DNA of 64,000 bases from Tamarix chinensis (lineage: Eukaryota > Streptophyta > Magnoliopsida > Caryophyllales > Tamaricaceae): contig CM060175.1 in NCBI GenBank assembly GCA_030549775.1, forward strand, positions 31,723,262 through 31,787,261, read 5' to 3'. Of this stretch, positions 1-12,759 are shown one piece after another. Position 1 is the stretch's first letter; each line of letters begins with the position of its first letter. The position numbers and the translations under genes were made by a program. The notes beneath the pieces were generated by a model that saw only the letters and a program-made list of their open reading frames with translations, was not told where the DNA came from and ran no database searches.

Positions 1-855
1 TGTCTTGTAGACTTGATATCTATGGTGTATTGGTCTTGAAAAAATTTGTAATACCTACAAGAATTACTTAACAAAATATTAGAAGTATTAGGATCTTCAA
101 GAACAATTTATACCATCTCTAAGTATGCTAAATTTTGATCTTCAATAGTATAAAGTGAGATGGACATGATCCTACATCAACCCTTCTCCTACACTTGCTT
201 CTTTCGACGCTACTACTCCTCCCTCTAATCATGTCATTGATAAGTCACTTGGTGAGACCAATAGGATTAGTCATGCCATAATTGAGATAACTGGCTCTAA
301 GGATATTAAGAGTATGGACTTGAATGTACAATCTGCACCTTTTGTCACTACTCTAGTTGCACCATCCCTCTTACTCACCTCTAATTTGCCTTGAGGTTGA
401 ATTTATGTATATTTGTTTCTGATTTAGCATAGTAGTATCTTACTTGTAAGGTATGTATCTCTTTTTATGCACTCTATTGTGTATATTACAAAACACTTAT
501 CCTTACTGAGCTATTAAATTTTTGTTATAATCCATGTGTCTCACTTCTAGTTGCCAATTCTACTTAATCTCCTTTTAAGAAATGAGACACGTAACTATTT
601 ATTATGCATTACTTTAAGGGAAGTATCTCTATCTTTTCCTCATGTGTACCTTTATCCATATCATTTCTACCCATCTATTAAGAGGGATTCTCCCCTTCAC
701 ATCTCTAGATTGTTGTCTCCTTTAATTATAGGTTACCCCTTATTCTCACCATCTGTTGATGACAAAAAGGGTATAAACTTGAAATGTTTGGATTAAAAGA
801 TGTAAAATTGGCAAATCAAAAAGGATATGGTAATAATCTTGCTAACATCATAATA
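1..855 (+). mobile_element. Decayed 3' internal region of a Sirevirus-like Ty1-copia element
   Basis: There is no open frame of useful length and no domain I can name. The assignment comes from what follows: a polypurine tract and an LTR start with the look of Sirevirus elements, and a preceding stretch near 755-775 that reads like the 'gatgacaaaaagggta' segment common upstream of Sirevirus 3' LTRs. In that family this zone carries the end of pol and an extra env-like frame. Only the position supports that reading here. Confidence 0.45.
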
Positions 856-866
856 AAGGGGGAGAT
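856..866 (+). other. Polypurine tract before a copia 3' LTR
   Basis: The run AAGGGGGAGAT directly precedes a TG dinucleotide that starts an LTR-like sequence. A G-rich purine run at this place is the second-strand primer of plant Ty1-copia elements, and this exact style (AAGGGGGAGAT then TG) is typical of Sireviruses. Confidence 0.6.
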
Positions 867-1640
867 TGCTAACATCATAGGTCAAATAGTATAATTATCA
901 TTATTTTGATGATAGCAAATGGATCTTGAGAATGTTGTTGGTTAATTGTGTATATACTATGATTAACATAAAAACAAATCTACTCAAATTAGTTCTCTAA
1001 ATACGAAAATTTAAAAGAGCAATCAAGCTTCTAATGATAAGAAAACTAAAGGATAACCGAGACTTCAATTTTAGGAATCATATTTACGCTCTATGTAAAG
1101 TGTTGAATTGAGCCAGTTCACATTTTGGTCAAAACCCTTTAAAGACATTTCTTGAAATCCTTGTTTTGAATTTAATTTATACAAATTCATGGTTGATCTT
1201 GATTTATAAATCGCTCATGGTGTTTTAAAATTTTTTGGTTGGTTCTAGTCACAACTAGTAAACTAGTCTTGAGATTGATTGACTAGTTCATTTTAATTGA
1301 AGATATAAAATGAGTTAAACTCAAATGGATTGATAGAAGTAACAAATTGATTAACTATGTCTACCAAATCGATCGATTGTTTATGGAACTAATCAAATAG
1401 TTTGACCGATCAATACAAGAGTTTTACTCCTATAAAAATATGTTCATCATTGTTAAAACTTAAAAACTATTTTTAGGATTTTAATCGACAGGTTTAAAAA
1501 ACTCGATAGATTAGTTTGACAAATCAGTCAATGGGTTTTAGTCCTACAAAAACCCATTCATCTTTATTTTAAATAGATTAATTGGTTTTAAACTAATCAC
1601 CTGGTTTAAGAAAAAAAATCAACTAGTTTGAGTACCTAGT
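867..1640 (+). mobile_element. Partial Sirevirus-like LTR
   Basis: It begins TGCTAACATC just after the polypurine tract and continues with the 'ttgatgatagcaaatgg' type of text seen at the start of many Sirevirus LTRs. From about 1250 it carries scattered imperfect palindromic words of the kind GACTAGT and CAATCGATTGG. The far end is unclear, because a C-rich segment interrupts it and similar text resumes at about 2155-2276. No TG...CA pair with target duplication could be closed. Confidence 0.5.
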
Positions 1641-1931
1641 AGGGGGTTAGGAACAAGGACCCCATCCCCATCCTCAAACCCAATAAGAAAAATAATCCTC
1701 AAACCCAACTTAATCTCTAATTTTTTTTCATCAGGGATTCCAGCCCGATCCCCACGAAGATCAAATTACCATACCTAAGCAAATCCCTGATCTATTTTCC
1801 ATTCCCAATTTATTTTTCGACCTTAAAACCTGACCCATTCCTCGAAACCCAAATTTATACCAGATCGCTGATCCCATCCTCGATCCTCAAGGCTTTTTTT
1901 ATATTATACTTTTAAGTTCTATTCTATAAAA

Positions 1932-1974
<43 letters not shown>

Positions 1975-2155
1975 CATTTGGATCATTTTCGGAGATGGGG
2001 ACCCCAAACCCGTCCCCGCCCCTTCCCTAATAAAATCTTCATTAAGAATCCCCAAGCCCAAACTTGATTCCGAAATTCTCTCCCCGAATCTAAACCGGGA
2101 ATCCCTGATAGGGCCCTGAACCCGCGGAGAAAATTTATTTCCCTATTGATAGGTT
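1640..2155. repeat. C-rich insertion-like segment with a central AT microsatellite
   Basis: The segment is dense in CCCCATCCCC, GATCCC and CCCGAATC words, unlike its AT-rich flanks. LTR-type text with the GATTGACTAGT word is present on both sides, which suggests a small insertion. I could not find clear terminal inverted repeats or a target duplication, so the class of element (a small non-autonomous DNA transposon is the first guess) is open. Confidence 0.3.
1937..1972. repeat. (TA)n microsatellite
   Basis: An uninterrupted TA dinucleotide run of about 36 bases in the middle of the C-rich segment. Confidence 0.9.
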
Positions 2156-2276
2156 TCACTATTGTAAATATACATTTATCTCTGTTTAAAATCATTGATA
2201 ATTTTTTCGAAATCAATCGTCTACTTTGTAATGATTGACTAGTTTGAATAAACTAATTATAGAACCCCAAATTTTA

Positions 2277-5200
2277 CTATTGAAATATTTCATTTTTAGT
2301 GCACGCATAAATAGCTACCCTTTTCAATTCCCAAGCAACATTTGAAAAAATAATATCATTCCTAGACTTCCATACTTCATAGAAAACTATAGCAAAAAAA
2401 CTAGAATAAAATTGAGCTTTTGTTACATCTCTACACCTTTCTCTAGAGAAGTATCTCAGCAAGTCCTACCAAGATCTATGTTTCTTCCTTTCCATGTAAG
2501 CTTTACTAATTGCAAACCATATCTTCTTCACCATAGGATAATGACAGAATAAATGAGAAATGGTTTCCTCTTGAGAATAGAAACTGCATTGCAAATTGAT
2601 GGATGGAACAAGGTTGATTAAGACATCCTTTATAGGAAGCCTTGATTGTGCAGCCAACAAAAAAATAATCTTATGTTTTGGAGCTGTTGGGTTGGACCAC
2701 ATAGCTTTCCACCACCCTACGCTAGGAGCTGAAAATCTTATGGCATCATACACCTCTACAACTTTGTAAGGATGATTCCTCTGCCAACGCTGGAATACTG
2801 GGAGTAACTAAGTTCTTAAACCAAAAGTCTTCTTCAGCAACCCATAAGTAATGCAAGGTAGGTGACAGGATGCAACTTCCTACCATTTTATGAAATAAGA
2901 ATGAACCCATTTAATCCATAAAGCATCCTTCTTTTGACAGAGCATCCATAAAAGCTTCCCCATTGCTACCGCATTCTACGTATATAAATCCAACATACTT
3001 AATCCCCCCACCCCTCCTTCTTAGGTAAGCATACCACCTTCCAAGCTACTAGAGCTCTCTTAGTTTGAGACACTTTCCTTGACCAAAAAAAAGCCCTACG
3101 TAACCCCATAGTTTATGAAAAATATTCTTAGGAAGAAGAAACACCAGGCTCCAATAATCTGTAATGCCAAAAATGACTAATTTTAATAATTACATTCTAC
3201 CTGCATAAGATAACAACTTATTAGCCCAATGATGCAGCCTGCTTGAGATTTTATGAACCAAAACCATCATATCTTTAGCATTTAACTTAGAGGCATCCAA
3301 AGGGACCCCCAAATATTTAAAAGGAATTTTTCCCTCCTGAAACTAAAGGTGGGAAAGGATAGAGCTCTTTAGAAACTGGTCCACGCCACCCATAAACACT
3401 CTACTCTTATCTAGACTAGCATGGAGTCATGAAGCATTAGAGAAATCGGCGAAAATATCTCTAATTTCCTTCACAGAAGATAAATTAGCTTTGTAGAAAA
3501 CCAATATGTCATATCTAAAAGCCAAGTTGATAATTCTCAATTTCTTGCAATTAGGGTGACCTTGGAAGTCCTCCCTTCCCCATAAAATCTGAAACTGTCT
3601 GCTGAGATACTCCATTACTATAACAAAAAAATATGGAGAAAAATGATCCCCTAGCCTTATCCCATTTTCCCCCTAAAAGGAGTTTACAACACATTGTTGA
3701 CACAAAGAATAATAAATAGAAGACACACAAGCCATTAGCACCTTGACAATATGTAAAGGAAAGTGTAGACCAAGCATGAACTTCTGTAAAAATTTCCAAT
3801 TTACAGAATCATAAGCCTTCCTCATGTTCACCTTGATCATGCATCTTGGAGAAATATGCTTCCAGTTATACATATGTAGTAACTCATGAGCTAATAAGAC
3901 ATTATCTCATATCCTTCTCCCTTTAACAAATCTATACTAGGATGCATGGATGATAACACGTAAAACGTTTTGCAATCTTCCTACTAAAACTTTTACCAAA
4001 ACCTTATACAACACATTGCATCATGCTATTGGTTGAAAATTAGCTATCTCTTGTGTATTCTCTGATTTTGGAATAAGAACTAGCTCTGTATAATGAAAGA
4101 AATGAACTGTAGATGTCTGGAACACCCGGATTACCAATATCCATAGGTTATCCCCCAACACATTCCATGTAGCCTTATAAAAGCTTACTGTAAAACCATC
4201 TAGCCCTAGGGCTTTATAGTGTCCAATAGAACACAAAACCTCTTTAACCTCCCCCATTGAAATGGGTTTGAGTATCTCATGTTGATACTCCACAGGTAAA
4301 CTTGGACCCTATAGAAAAACCTCCTCTGGGACACTTCTTGAGGCTTGACTCCCATTTCCCAAAAGATTAGAGTAGAAAGACGCAAGAGCCTTAGAGATTC
4401 CGGCACTCTCTGAACGCCATTGGCCATCACTGAGCTTTATTTTCCTTATAAAATTCTGCTTCTATCTAGCTTTCAGAATAGATAAAAAGAAATGGGAATT
4501 GGAGTCCCCCAAATTCCACCATTTAATACCTGATTTCTGGAGATTGCCTCTAAATATCAATCACCAAGGGAAGAAAACCTGGATCTAGAGTCCACATATC
4601 ATAGAATTTAAAATGAACCCTAATCTAGGGCCTCTTCTCATCCAAAATGATCATAGTAGGGTTATGATTTGAAAAAACGGTTTCCCTAAACTAAGCATAA
4701 GACAAAGGAAATTTAGAAGACCATACTAAGTTAACCATTTCCCTATTCAACTTGGCCATAATTAAATTATCTCCCAAACTTCTATTGGACTAGGTAAACT
4801 TCAATCCAGTGAAAGTTAGATCATGAATTAATAATGAAGTACAACAATCTCTAGCTTCTGTTACATCACTGACATAAATCACATTACCTTGAAATTTCTC
4901 TGCAAGCTGCAACACAATATTAAAATCGTTCATCACAATCCAAGGCTCAACTTGTACCTTATTCTATTCTAGATAGTGCTAGAGAGACTTTCTACTAACT
5001 CCAAAATTAAAGCTATAGACTAAGGTTGCAAAAAAAGGCACATTAGAATGAACTACAGGCACAAAGACATGTAAATATTTCTCACTGCATGCTAGGAGTT
5101 GTACATCCTAAACCTCTTTATCCCAAATACACCAAATCTTCCCACTAGAATGGGACACATAGTTATCAAATCTCCCCCACTGTCTACCAAGCTTTACACA

Positions 5201-5350
5201 GATTCCATCTGCTTTACTACACTTCACCCTAGTTTCCAACAACCCCATAAAAGACATTTTATGCATTGATAACCAGTGCTTAAAATCCTTTTACTTATAG
5301 GGCTTATTCAATCCCTTGATATTCAAAACCCCTAACATTAATAAGATCCT
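2277..5350 (-). pseudogene. Dead L1-type LINE ORF2 (endonuclease, reverse transcriptase, zf-RVT)
   Basis: Read on the minus strand this is the second ORF of a plant L1 retrotransposon, broken by many stops and frameshifts. At the high-coordinate end (about 5350-4600) the frames resemble the apurinic endonuclease start, with a 'MSFMGLLETR'-like stretch. Then come reverse transcriptase pieces: 4293-4021 (GHYKALGLDGF, the KAPGPDGF block, and LVLIPKSENT) and 3873-3673 (HISPRCMIKVNMRKAYDSVNW). At 3615-3427 FRYDILVF stands where the family has F/YADDLLVF, so one catalytic Asp of the box is lost. At 2753-2466 the C-terminal zinc-binding region has GWWKAMWSN and the C/H residues near SHLFCHYP. The element would have copied its own RNA at the target site; it cannot now encode an active enzyme. 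A poly(A) tail would be a T run just below 2277, but none is clear. Confidence 0.85.
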
Positions 5351-5950
5351 TATAAAATTGAGTAGAAGGCAATTATGCCATTGCCAACAACAAAACACCT
5401 TGCTCTTGCATACTCTTTTCCTATAGGAAATCTTCACCATTAGTCACTCCCAAGCATGCAAATTGACTACCTGATCTACTAAGAGCGATTTTCTCTTTTC
5501 CTTTCTAAGAGCTCCTTTGCAGCCGTGAATCACTACTTAGAGGCATGGAAAAACCCTGCCCAATGCAGTGGTCTGCCACCTAATCAACCCCAACCTTGTT
5601 CACTACACCCCTTTAATTCTCTAGCATTTCCTTTTCCCCTTCATTTGAACATTGCTCCACCATGTTCTGAGCCACTATCTTCTCCTTATTTACCTTCCTC
5701 CATTACTTAACCCCTGACCAGCCTTGAACTGCCCCTCAGCATAAATAGAGGGCCCTACTGCTTACACATATGAATTTTAAGCCTTCGTACATTTCTCAAA
5801 AAGATAGCCCACTTCATGACACAACTCACAAAAAGTAGGCCTCCATTCATACATAACATTTTGGAACAACACAGCACCCTTTGGATCCACCAGCTCCACT
5901 AACTACTATTATTGTATATGTGAGACATGGGATTTAGAATTTTAGTTTTG
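5350..5950 (-). pseudogene. Probable LINE ORF1 remnant with CCHC-like knuckle
   Basis: It lies directly upstream of the LINE ORF2 on the same strand. At 5830-5789 (minus) the frame gives CELCHEVGYLFEKC, a gag-type zinc knuckle of spacing C-x2-C-x4-H-x4-C, but Tyr stands where the His ligand belongs. The rest of the stretch has stops in all frames. ORF1 proteins of plant LINEs bind the element RNA through such knuckles. The 5' end of the element is not determined. Confidence 0.5.
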
Positions 5951-7450
5951 CGTATATCAATAACAATATTATTCAAGGAAGATAAACCAATTATGTTAGT
6001 TAAATGATTAATATAGGAGGAGTTATGCCTAATACGTGGAATTTGGGTTTCTAAGGGTAAATAAGATTGTACTCTTTGAAAAAGGCATTGCTATCTGTAT
6101 GTGGATGTATTGCTTGCTTTAATTATGTTTTATACTCATAAACCAATCATGAATATGATATTAATAAATTAAGGAGAAAGATCATATGTGTCAGAACCGG
6201 TTGTATATAACCATTCCACCAAACGAGAACATTAGCTGGGAGCATTCTGCCCCCAGAATGTATACTATTAACCATTCCATTGATAAGAATAGTTGTTAGA
6301 TGTCTTTTTCCAAAGTTATATGTTATTACCATTCCACGTATAAGAATAGTGGCCAAAAGCATTTTACCTTAGGGTGGAATAGCCGTTCCACAAGTTGAGA
6401 ATAATGGTGGTCCCTAAACTCAATTTAAAATAAATCCTAAGAATGATTATAATCATTGATAAGACACTAGTCACACAAATTGGAATGCTATATGGGTCAG
6501 GTCCAATTGTACCCGTTCATTCCACTAGACGAGAATATTAACCAAGAGTGTTATGCCCCAAAATTGTATATCATCAACCATTCCATAGGTAAGAATAGTG
6601 GTTGGATGTATTTTTCTTGCTGTAATATGTTCTTACCATTCAACTTGTAAGAATGGTGTCCAAGAGCATTTTTCCCTAGGGTGGAATAACCATCCCACCT
6701 ATTAAGAATAGTGGAGTCCCTGAACTCATCATAAATAAATAAAATTGGATATCATAATGATTATTATTGGATAAATTGATTGGTTAGTAGAAGCCTTTAT
6801 ACTTACCTATGGTTTGGTAGCAGCTTTAGTGCCTACCTATTGTTCGATAACATCCTTCAGGCCTACCTATGTGGGTATTGTACCTTTGTGTTCTACATAT
6901 GTTGTTATGCATTTTGTTGGGATTGATGTATATAATTTATGTTGTGAAGGTTATGGTTGTTATATTAGAGTATGTTTCTAGTCATACTTCAAAGAGCATC
7001 TCTGGTATGCTCGTTTGGTAAGATAAGTTGCTCCAAATGAATGAATATATCCATTCTTGTACGCATATGTGTATGTCTTGTACCATGTTGATTAATATGC
7101 CTTATATGTGTTATGTGTTGTTTTTTCATATTAGTTTGGTAATAAATGATTACTTAGTATCATTATAATGAACGGTTTATTATTGTGGACCCCTCCCTAT
7201 TCAATGGGTAGTGGACTTTGTAAGTTAGCATCTAAATTTAACCAAATGCTGATAGTTAGGATTTCAGTGCATAATAATACTTGGTGTCTCTTTTATTATC
7301 ATATTTTCGATTGTATTTAGACCCTTACGTCCTCCTATAATTTCTCTCTTGAGTTTTATAAACTATTAATGTTATTTTTATTTAGCAAGGTATTTATCTA
7401 ACATTCTCATTATTCTAATATCTATAATCATATTATTAAGCTATGTGGAG
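5950..7450 (+). mobile_element. Highly decayed forward copy of the long-LTR family
   Basis: From 6190 to 6720 the sequence repeats a theme 'aaccattcca..aagaatagtgg..agcattttgcccta'. This is a worn form of the CCGGTCCACCGG / AATAATAGTGG / GCGTTCTGCCCT unit found intact in copy A. The lead-in 'gataagacactagtcacac' near 6460 also matches the lead-in of array A near 23070. The termini are gone, and no TG...CA ends or target duplication were found. Confidence 0.5.
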
Positions 7451-7599
7451 TAATGATTTCATCCCTTAAAACTCGGTATGAAAATGGTAGAGGAAATCAC
7501 ACTTTTACCAAGTATGGCAGTAACACCATTCGTTTTTATTATTTTAGATTTTACACTTAACTCTACAAACAAAATTTTTAAGTTCATAAAAACCGAAAA

Positions 7600-7831
7600 G
7601 TTACACCCATTGCAAAGTGTCTCAAAAAGGGAAAATACAATTGGAGCAAACAAACACAAGAAGCATTTGAAGTGATCACGGGTAGGTTAAGTGAAGCCCT
7701 AATGTTAAGGTTTCCAAACATTGACAAGGTATTTGAAATTGAATGTGATGCTAGCGGAGTGGGCATTGGAGTAGTTTTATAAGAAGAATGAAGGCCAATA
7801 TCCTTCTTTAGTGAAGAGATCAACGGCTTAA
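7600..7831 (+). pseudogene. Ty3-gypsy element G, RT/RNase H fragment (part 1)
   Basis: In one frame the text reads as the end of a gypsy reverse transcriptase thumb and the start of RNase H. It includes KCLKKGKYNWSKQTQEAFEV and then IECDASGVGIGVVL, which holds the first catalytic Asp of RNase H, followed by ISFFSEEING. The frame has in-frame stops. It breaks off exactly where unit F begins, at 7832, and resumes after it at 11438, so the interruption is an insertion into a gene-bearing element. Confidence 0.85.
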
Positions 7832-8844
7832 TGTAACACCCCCAATATTGGAACTTAAAATTTTCATTTTAAAGAGGTAATAGCATAAGCAAAAACATAA
7901 AATGTAGGGGTGTCATGATGCATCAAACATAAAAGATGTACTCCCTCTGCATAATCTTTATTGGGTGTAAGGTAAAAGTAACCTTATACCTAGTAATTAG
8001 TTGTAGGAAGCATTTAATTCCACCGTGATACAAGATACAAAATAGAGAGAATGGAATAAATACTTAAAATAGAGGACCGAGAGTCTAAGGAGAAATAGAG
8101 ATATCTATATAATCATATGCTTTGCCAATTTGTTTAATGCTCACCTAAGCAAGTGCATCAAGCTAATAATCATCAATCACTTGCAAAATAGGGCAAATCT
8201 TCTCGTAGGAATAAGCAGCACACATAAAATAGGTGGTCAATATACTATGTATTGAGTAAGGAAATAATACTATCAAAACAAGGATGCAAATAGCACATCC
8301 TTTCACATTAAGTAATAAGTGAGATAACCAAATAAATAAAACATCTCATAAGATAGAAAATGTTCCATATTCCTTTATTAAGTATAATCCATTTTCATTC
8401 TTTTACATACGTTGATTTCAGGAACCCTACTATTCTTAAATCAATGGAATGGTCTAAAACTCTTCTTGGTGACAACACACTGAAGCCACTATTCTTTCAA
8501 ATGGAATGGAGATTGAAAACATCTTTTTGGGGCAAAACACTCCTGAGCCACTATTTTCCCCTATGGAACGGGAATACATATATATAGAGAGAGAAATACA
8601 TCACCTTGGTCCTAACTCATGTATTCTTTTACTTTAAATCATTAGTATCTTTTTCATAGGTTATAATGATATGCTTTCATTGCACAATGAGTAGGGACAC
8701 CACTTTTCTTAACCGATGGAATGGTTTGAAACTCTTCTCGGGGGCAAAACACCCGAGCCATTTTTCTTTCTAGTAGAAGAGAGATTAAAATCATCTTCTC
8801 AAAGGAAAAAAACTCCCGAGCTACTATTCTCCTCAATACAATAG

Positions 8845-8845
<1 letters not shown>

Positions 8846-8880
<35 letters not shown>
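8846..8880. repeat. (TA)n microsatellite inside unit F
   Basis: A run of AT dinucleotides, about 35 bases, between two worn copies of the dyad repeat. Confidence 0.9.
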
Positions 8881-8884
<4 letters not shown>

Positions 8885-10741
8885 AATAGATCACCTTCAC
8901 CCTACTCATATGCTCTTTTGCTTCAAATGATTAGTATCTTTTTCTAGGTTGATTCTCGGGCACATAATGCATTAAAATGGAGATACACATAACATAGGCC
9001 CAAATCCCATACACATGCATTAATAATATCATCCTAATATATTACTCACAAAAATATCCAAAATCTAAATTCCATTGAATTTTAATAAGACCTCCTACGA
9101 AACTTACATGATTACGAATTCTGATAGATAACCTCATAAGGTCAAATATTAATAACATGTTTAGAAATTTATAAAACCTTTAGATCTTATACATGGGCTA
9201 TTGTTATTATCATTATAGGATGATTTGCCCTAAATTATCTATTAAATTATTTAAGGACCCCAATTAAAAAAAATAGTTCCAAGAATTCCTCATATTATTA
9301 TTATGCTCCTAACACATAAATTACCAAAATTTCCTTATTATCCTATAATGACCAAGCTACCCTTAAGCACAAATAAAAAACCCTTATTTTATAAAATCTT
9401 ATACATTCCACACATATTGTTTTTCAAGTCCCCCACTTATCATCATACCGCATGAGAATTCTTAAATCCATTTATCAAAACTCATTCAACCTATATTTCA
9501 TAATATAAGATCTATTTCCACAAATATGACCTTATCTCAACAAATAAATATGGTACCTCTTACCCATTCTTATTTTCTTTTAATAATATAATATTCTTAA
9601 GTCCATATTTCATGCAATACGAAATATTTCCACAAATATGACATTATCACAACAAAATATTTGTGATACTTCTTACCCATTCTTACTTTCTTCCAATAAC
9701 ATAATATCCTTATACCCATATTTCTTATCATAAGATATAATGCCCTAAATATGAAATTATAAAAAAAATCATAATATAATGGTCCTTCTCACCAATTCAT
9801 ACTTTCTTTCAATATAGCATTCATATCATTATAAAATATCAAGATCAACACATATTACATCATATATAAAAACATCATGAAAAAAATATATAATAATATA
9901 AGCAAATAACATCAAAAACCCTAAAAATCAAATAGTATCCTTACCAACTAGGACACTGAGTTCTAAGCACACAAATCTTAGACTTCCTCCTCCAAAGCTA
10001 CTTTAATACCACCTACAAAAAATAATAAAATTCATGGCTAGGCTCAAAGAGTTAAATCAAAGGAAAATAAAGGTAAAGAGGGTAAAAATAGATATAACCG
10101 TAGTCAAGTGGGAGCTTGAAATGTGTGGGTGTGTAGAGGAATGTGTGGTGGAGCTATGGTGAAATTTTAGTGTTGTTAAACAAGGTTTGGGGGTGAAAAT
10201 ATGGGTGCACAACCAAAGAAATTAATTTACACAACTAAGCAGCATGTGGTGCAGCTTCTGGTCATAAGAAAATATTTTGCATGACCAAGCAATACAAAAC
10301 TTGCACTACTATGCAGCAATATGCCGAGAGAAAAAATCATGTATTGTCAGGTGGTATAAGGGTTGCACGACTATGCAAAAGCATATTTAAATGTTCCACA
10401 GCCGTGGAGTAGGCAGTGCATAGGCCATGCACTCTACAACACTACAACAAACGAGGGAAAGAAGAAAGGAAAAGAGGTAGTGGTTGGTGGTGATGGCTAG
10501 TGATGGAGAGGGGGAAGTTTGGGGTGACCTTGGTGGTCGGTCCACCAGCTAAAGGGCAATGAGTGTTGGTGGTGCACGATGGTGAATATGGTGGTGTGCA
10601 AGACAAAAATAGGGAGGGAAAGAAAAAGAAGAATAAAGAGAGAAGGAGTAAAGGAGAAGGAAGAGGGAGCTCAAGCAATGGCTCTTTAACACAAAGATGG
10701 GTAGAATGTGGATAAACCATAGGTAAAGAAGGAGAGTGTGA

Positions 10742-10761
10742 ATTGTGTGTGTGTGTGTGTA
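10742..10761. repeat. Short (GT)n tract
   Basis: A tract of TG dinucleotides inside the purine-rich right half of unit F. On the opposite strand it produces His- and Thr-rich open frames that are not genes. Confidence 0.8.
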
Positions 10762-11437
10762 CATAAATGTGTGTGTGAGAGGTGTGAGTCAGGAAGGAAG
10801 TTAATAACAGGGGAGCTAGTGTGCGATGGTGATGGTGCAGCTGCAAGGTGATGATGATGGTGATGGTTACATAGGATGGTTAGGGGTAGGGTAGTAGCTG
10901 TAAGGTGAGGGTGGTGATGGTTGATGGAGGTGTTGCATGAGAAAAGCATATGGTAGGGGCAATTGAGTGTGTAGAGTGTGCTTAAGGGGCGTGTAGTCGG
11001 CTAGGGATAAGGATGCAAAAGGAGAAGAAGAAAAAGGAGAAAGGAAGTAAGGTGATGTATGATGGATGCAGAAAGGTAATGGTGCAAGTGGGTGGTGCAA
11101 TTTTCAAGTGCAAGTTGCAACCAAATCAAAGTGTGCAGCTTGAGGTTTGTAGGAGGAGGAGAAGAAAGAAAGAAAAGAAATGAAAATGTAAAAAAGAAGG
11201 GTTGGGGGATTAGTTTAGGGGGATTTTAGATTAGCCAAAGTAATTAAGATTTATGGAGATTTTGGCATGTTTTGATTTTAGTTTACGAATTCTGTTTATC
11301 AAAGTCAAGGTTTGGATTTAGTTAAAATTTTATGGTTAATAAGTTAGGTGAAGGCTAAAATAGGATTTATTGATATTAGAATCAAATTAGAGCATTAATG
11401 ATGTACGATTAGGCTAAGAAAATTTTTGGGGTATACA

Positions 11438-12030
11438 CTGAAGATCCAATTATGACACCTATGACAAAGAATTTTATATTATTGTTAGGGCTTTAGATCA
11501 TTGATCTCATTAATTTAAGCACCACAATTTATATTGCATGCCAATCATGAGTTCTTAAAATATATAAATGGGTAACATAAGCTCAACCATAGGCATGCTA
11601 GGTGGGTAGATTTTTTACAATCTTTCTCATTTATAGCAAAACATAAGAGTGGTAAAACCATTATTGGATCAAATACCCTCCCTAAAAGGTATTGTATGTT
11701 GTCATTACTCGGAGCAAAAGCCTCAGGATTTCGATACTTGAAGAAGCTCTACAAGGATGACGAAGACTTTGTAAGCTTCTTTGAAGATCAAAAAAAAGTT
11801 AGAGGTCTCTATCTAATTCAAGATGGTTTCCTTTTTAAGTGTAACAATTTATGCATTCCTAACAGTTCCATTAGAGAGTTGCTTATTCAAGAAGTGCATG
11901 GAAGGGGATTAGCAAGATATTTAAAAAAACACGTGATGTACTCTAGGAATACTTTTATTATCCTCGAATGATAGGGGTTATATAATTAATTTTGTCAAGG
12001 TGCTCCACTTTCCAAGAGTTTAAGAGTCAC
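11438..12030 (+). pseudogene. Element G, RNase H end and integrase zinc-finger fragment (part 2)
   Basis: The frame resumes with YDTYDKEFYIIVRALDH, the RNase H block after the first Asp, then a worn version of the HSDHEALKYI region and a 'FIAKHKSGKT' stretch. The open piece 11696-11971 continues through SRRY-like text into the N-terminal integrase region, ending near LIQEVHGRGLARYLKK where the family has the HH half of the HHCC zinc finger. The CC half is just beginning (CSTFQE) when unit E interrupts at 12031. Confidence 0.85.
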
Positions 12031-12759
12031 TGTAATACCCCAAAATTTACTATTTTTTTATAAAAAAAAATGGAAGCAATTAAATTAGAAACCTACAAAT
12101 TTTGGGAATGTTACCGCCACACTTAGTACCAGACCGATTTACTCCGATCGTTCCAGTACCAAGTTCTAAAGATAAGAAAAAGATTATCATTAAACTTAAA
12201 CTAAGAGTTCATAAGATCAGAACATCAAAAATTAGAGTACACGTAAAAGAATCATAAATCAAAGTGCATGGTTAAAATTCCAAATAAAAAAACAAAACTT
12301 ACAACCGATAAAATTTTCATCTAGAATTACTCAATATAAGGTAATAAATCATAAAAGGGAAATTCTGATACAAAAGAAATAACATGAAGAGTGAATCCGA
12401 CCACGCCACTCTCAATCTTTGAGCCAAAAATAAGCTCAATGCTCAGCCCCGCCTAATGCCTTGCCCACTTGCACAAAGTCAGAAGGGCCTTCTGCTTGTG
12501 GGAATGAGCATAACCCATAAAAAGGGTGATCAACATGCTACATACTGAGTAAGATAACCATGCACTAAGGCAAACACATAAAATCACATAAACCATGTAA
12601 AATAATAAGATAAGAAGAAAGCATAAAGTCCAACATGATAATATAATGGCATATGATCATTTAGGTAAATTTACAAAGGCCCATTTATAGTTCGGATTAA
12701 TTACTTACTCTTATCGAAACTTATTTCACACCATAATTTTTATCAAGTCCATGCGAGTA

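Larger units (their letters stand above)
7832..11437 (-). mobile_element. Long-LTR unit F, probable solo LTR, antisense
   Basis: The unit starts TGTAACACCCCC and ends GGGGTATACA. It is flanked by CTTAA (7827-7831) and CTGAA (11438-11442), a 5-bp target duplication with one change. It splits the RNase H frame of element G. In its left part, 8410-8830, the array 'ctattcttaaatcaatggaatgg' is a worn antisense form of the CCGGTGGACCGG repeat. The right part is purine-rich and GT-rich. Length is 3606 bp, shorter than the other copies. There is no primer site, polypurine tract or protein domain inside. Confidence 0.7.

Noticed and set aside
10442..11100. His/Pro/Ser-rich open frames on the minus strand
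   Set aside because: They come from the purine-rich and GT-rich half of unit F and have no counterpart in other copies.
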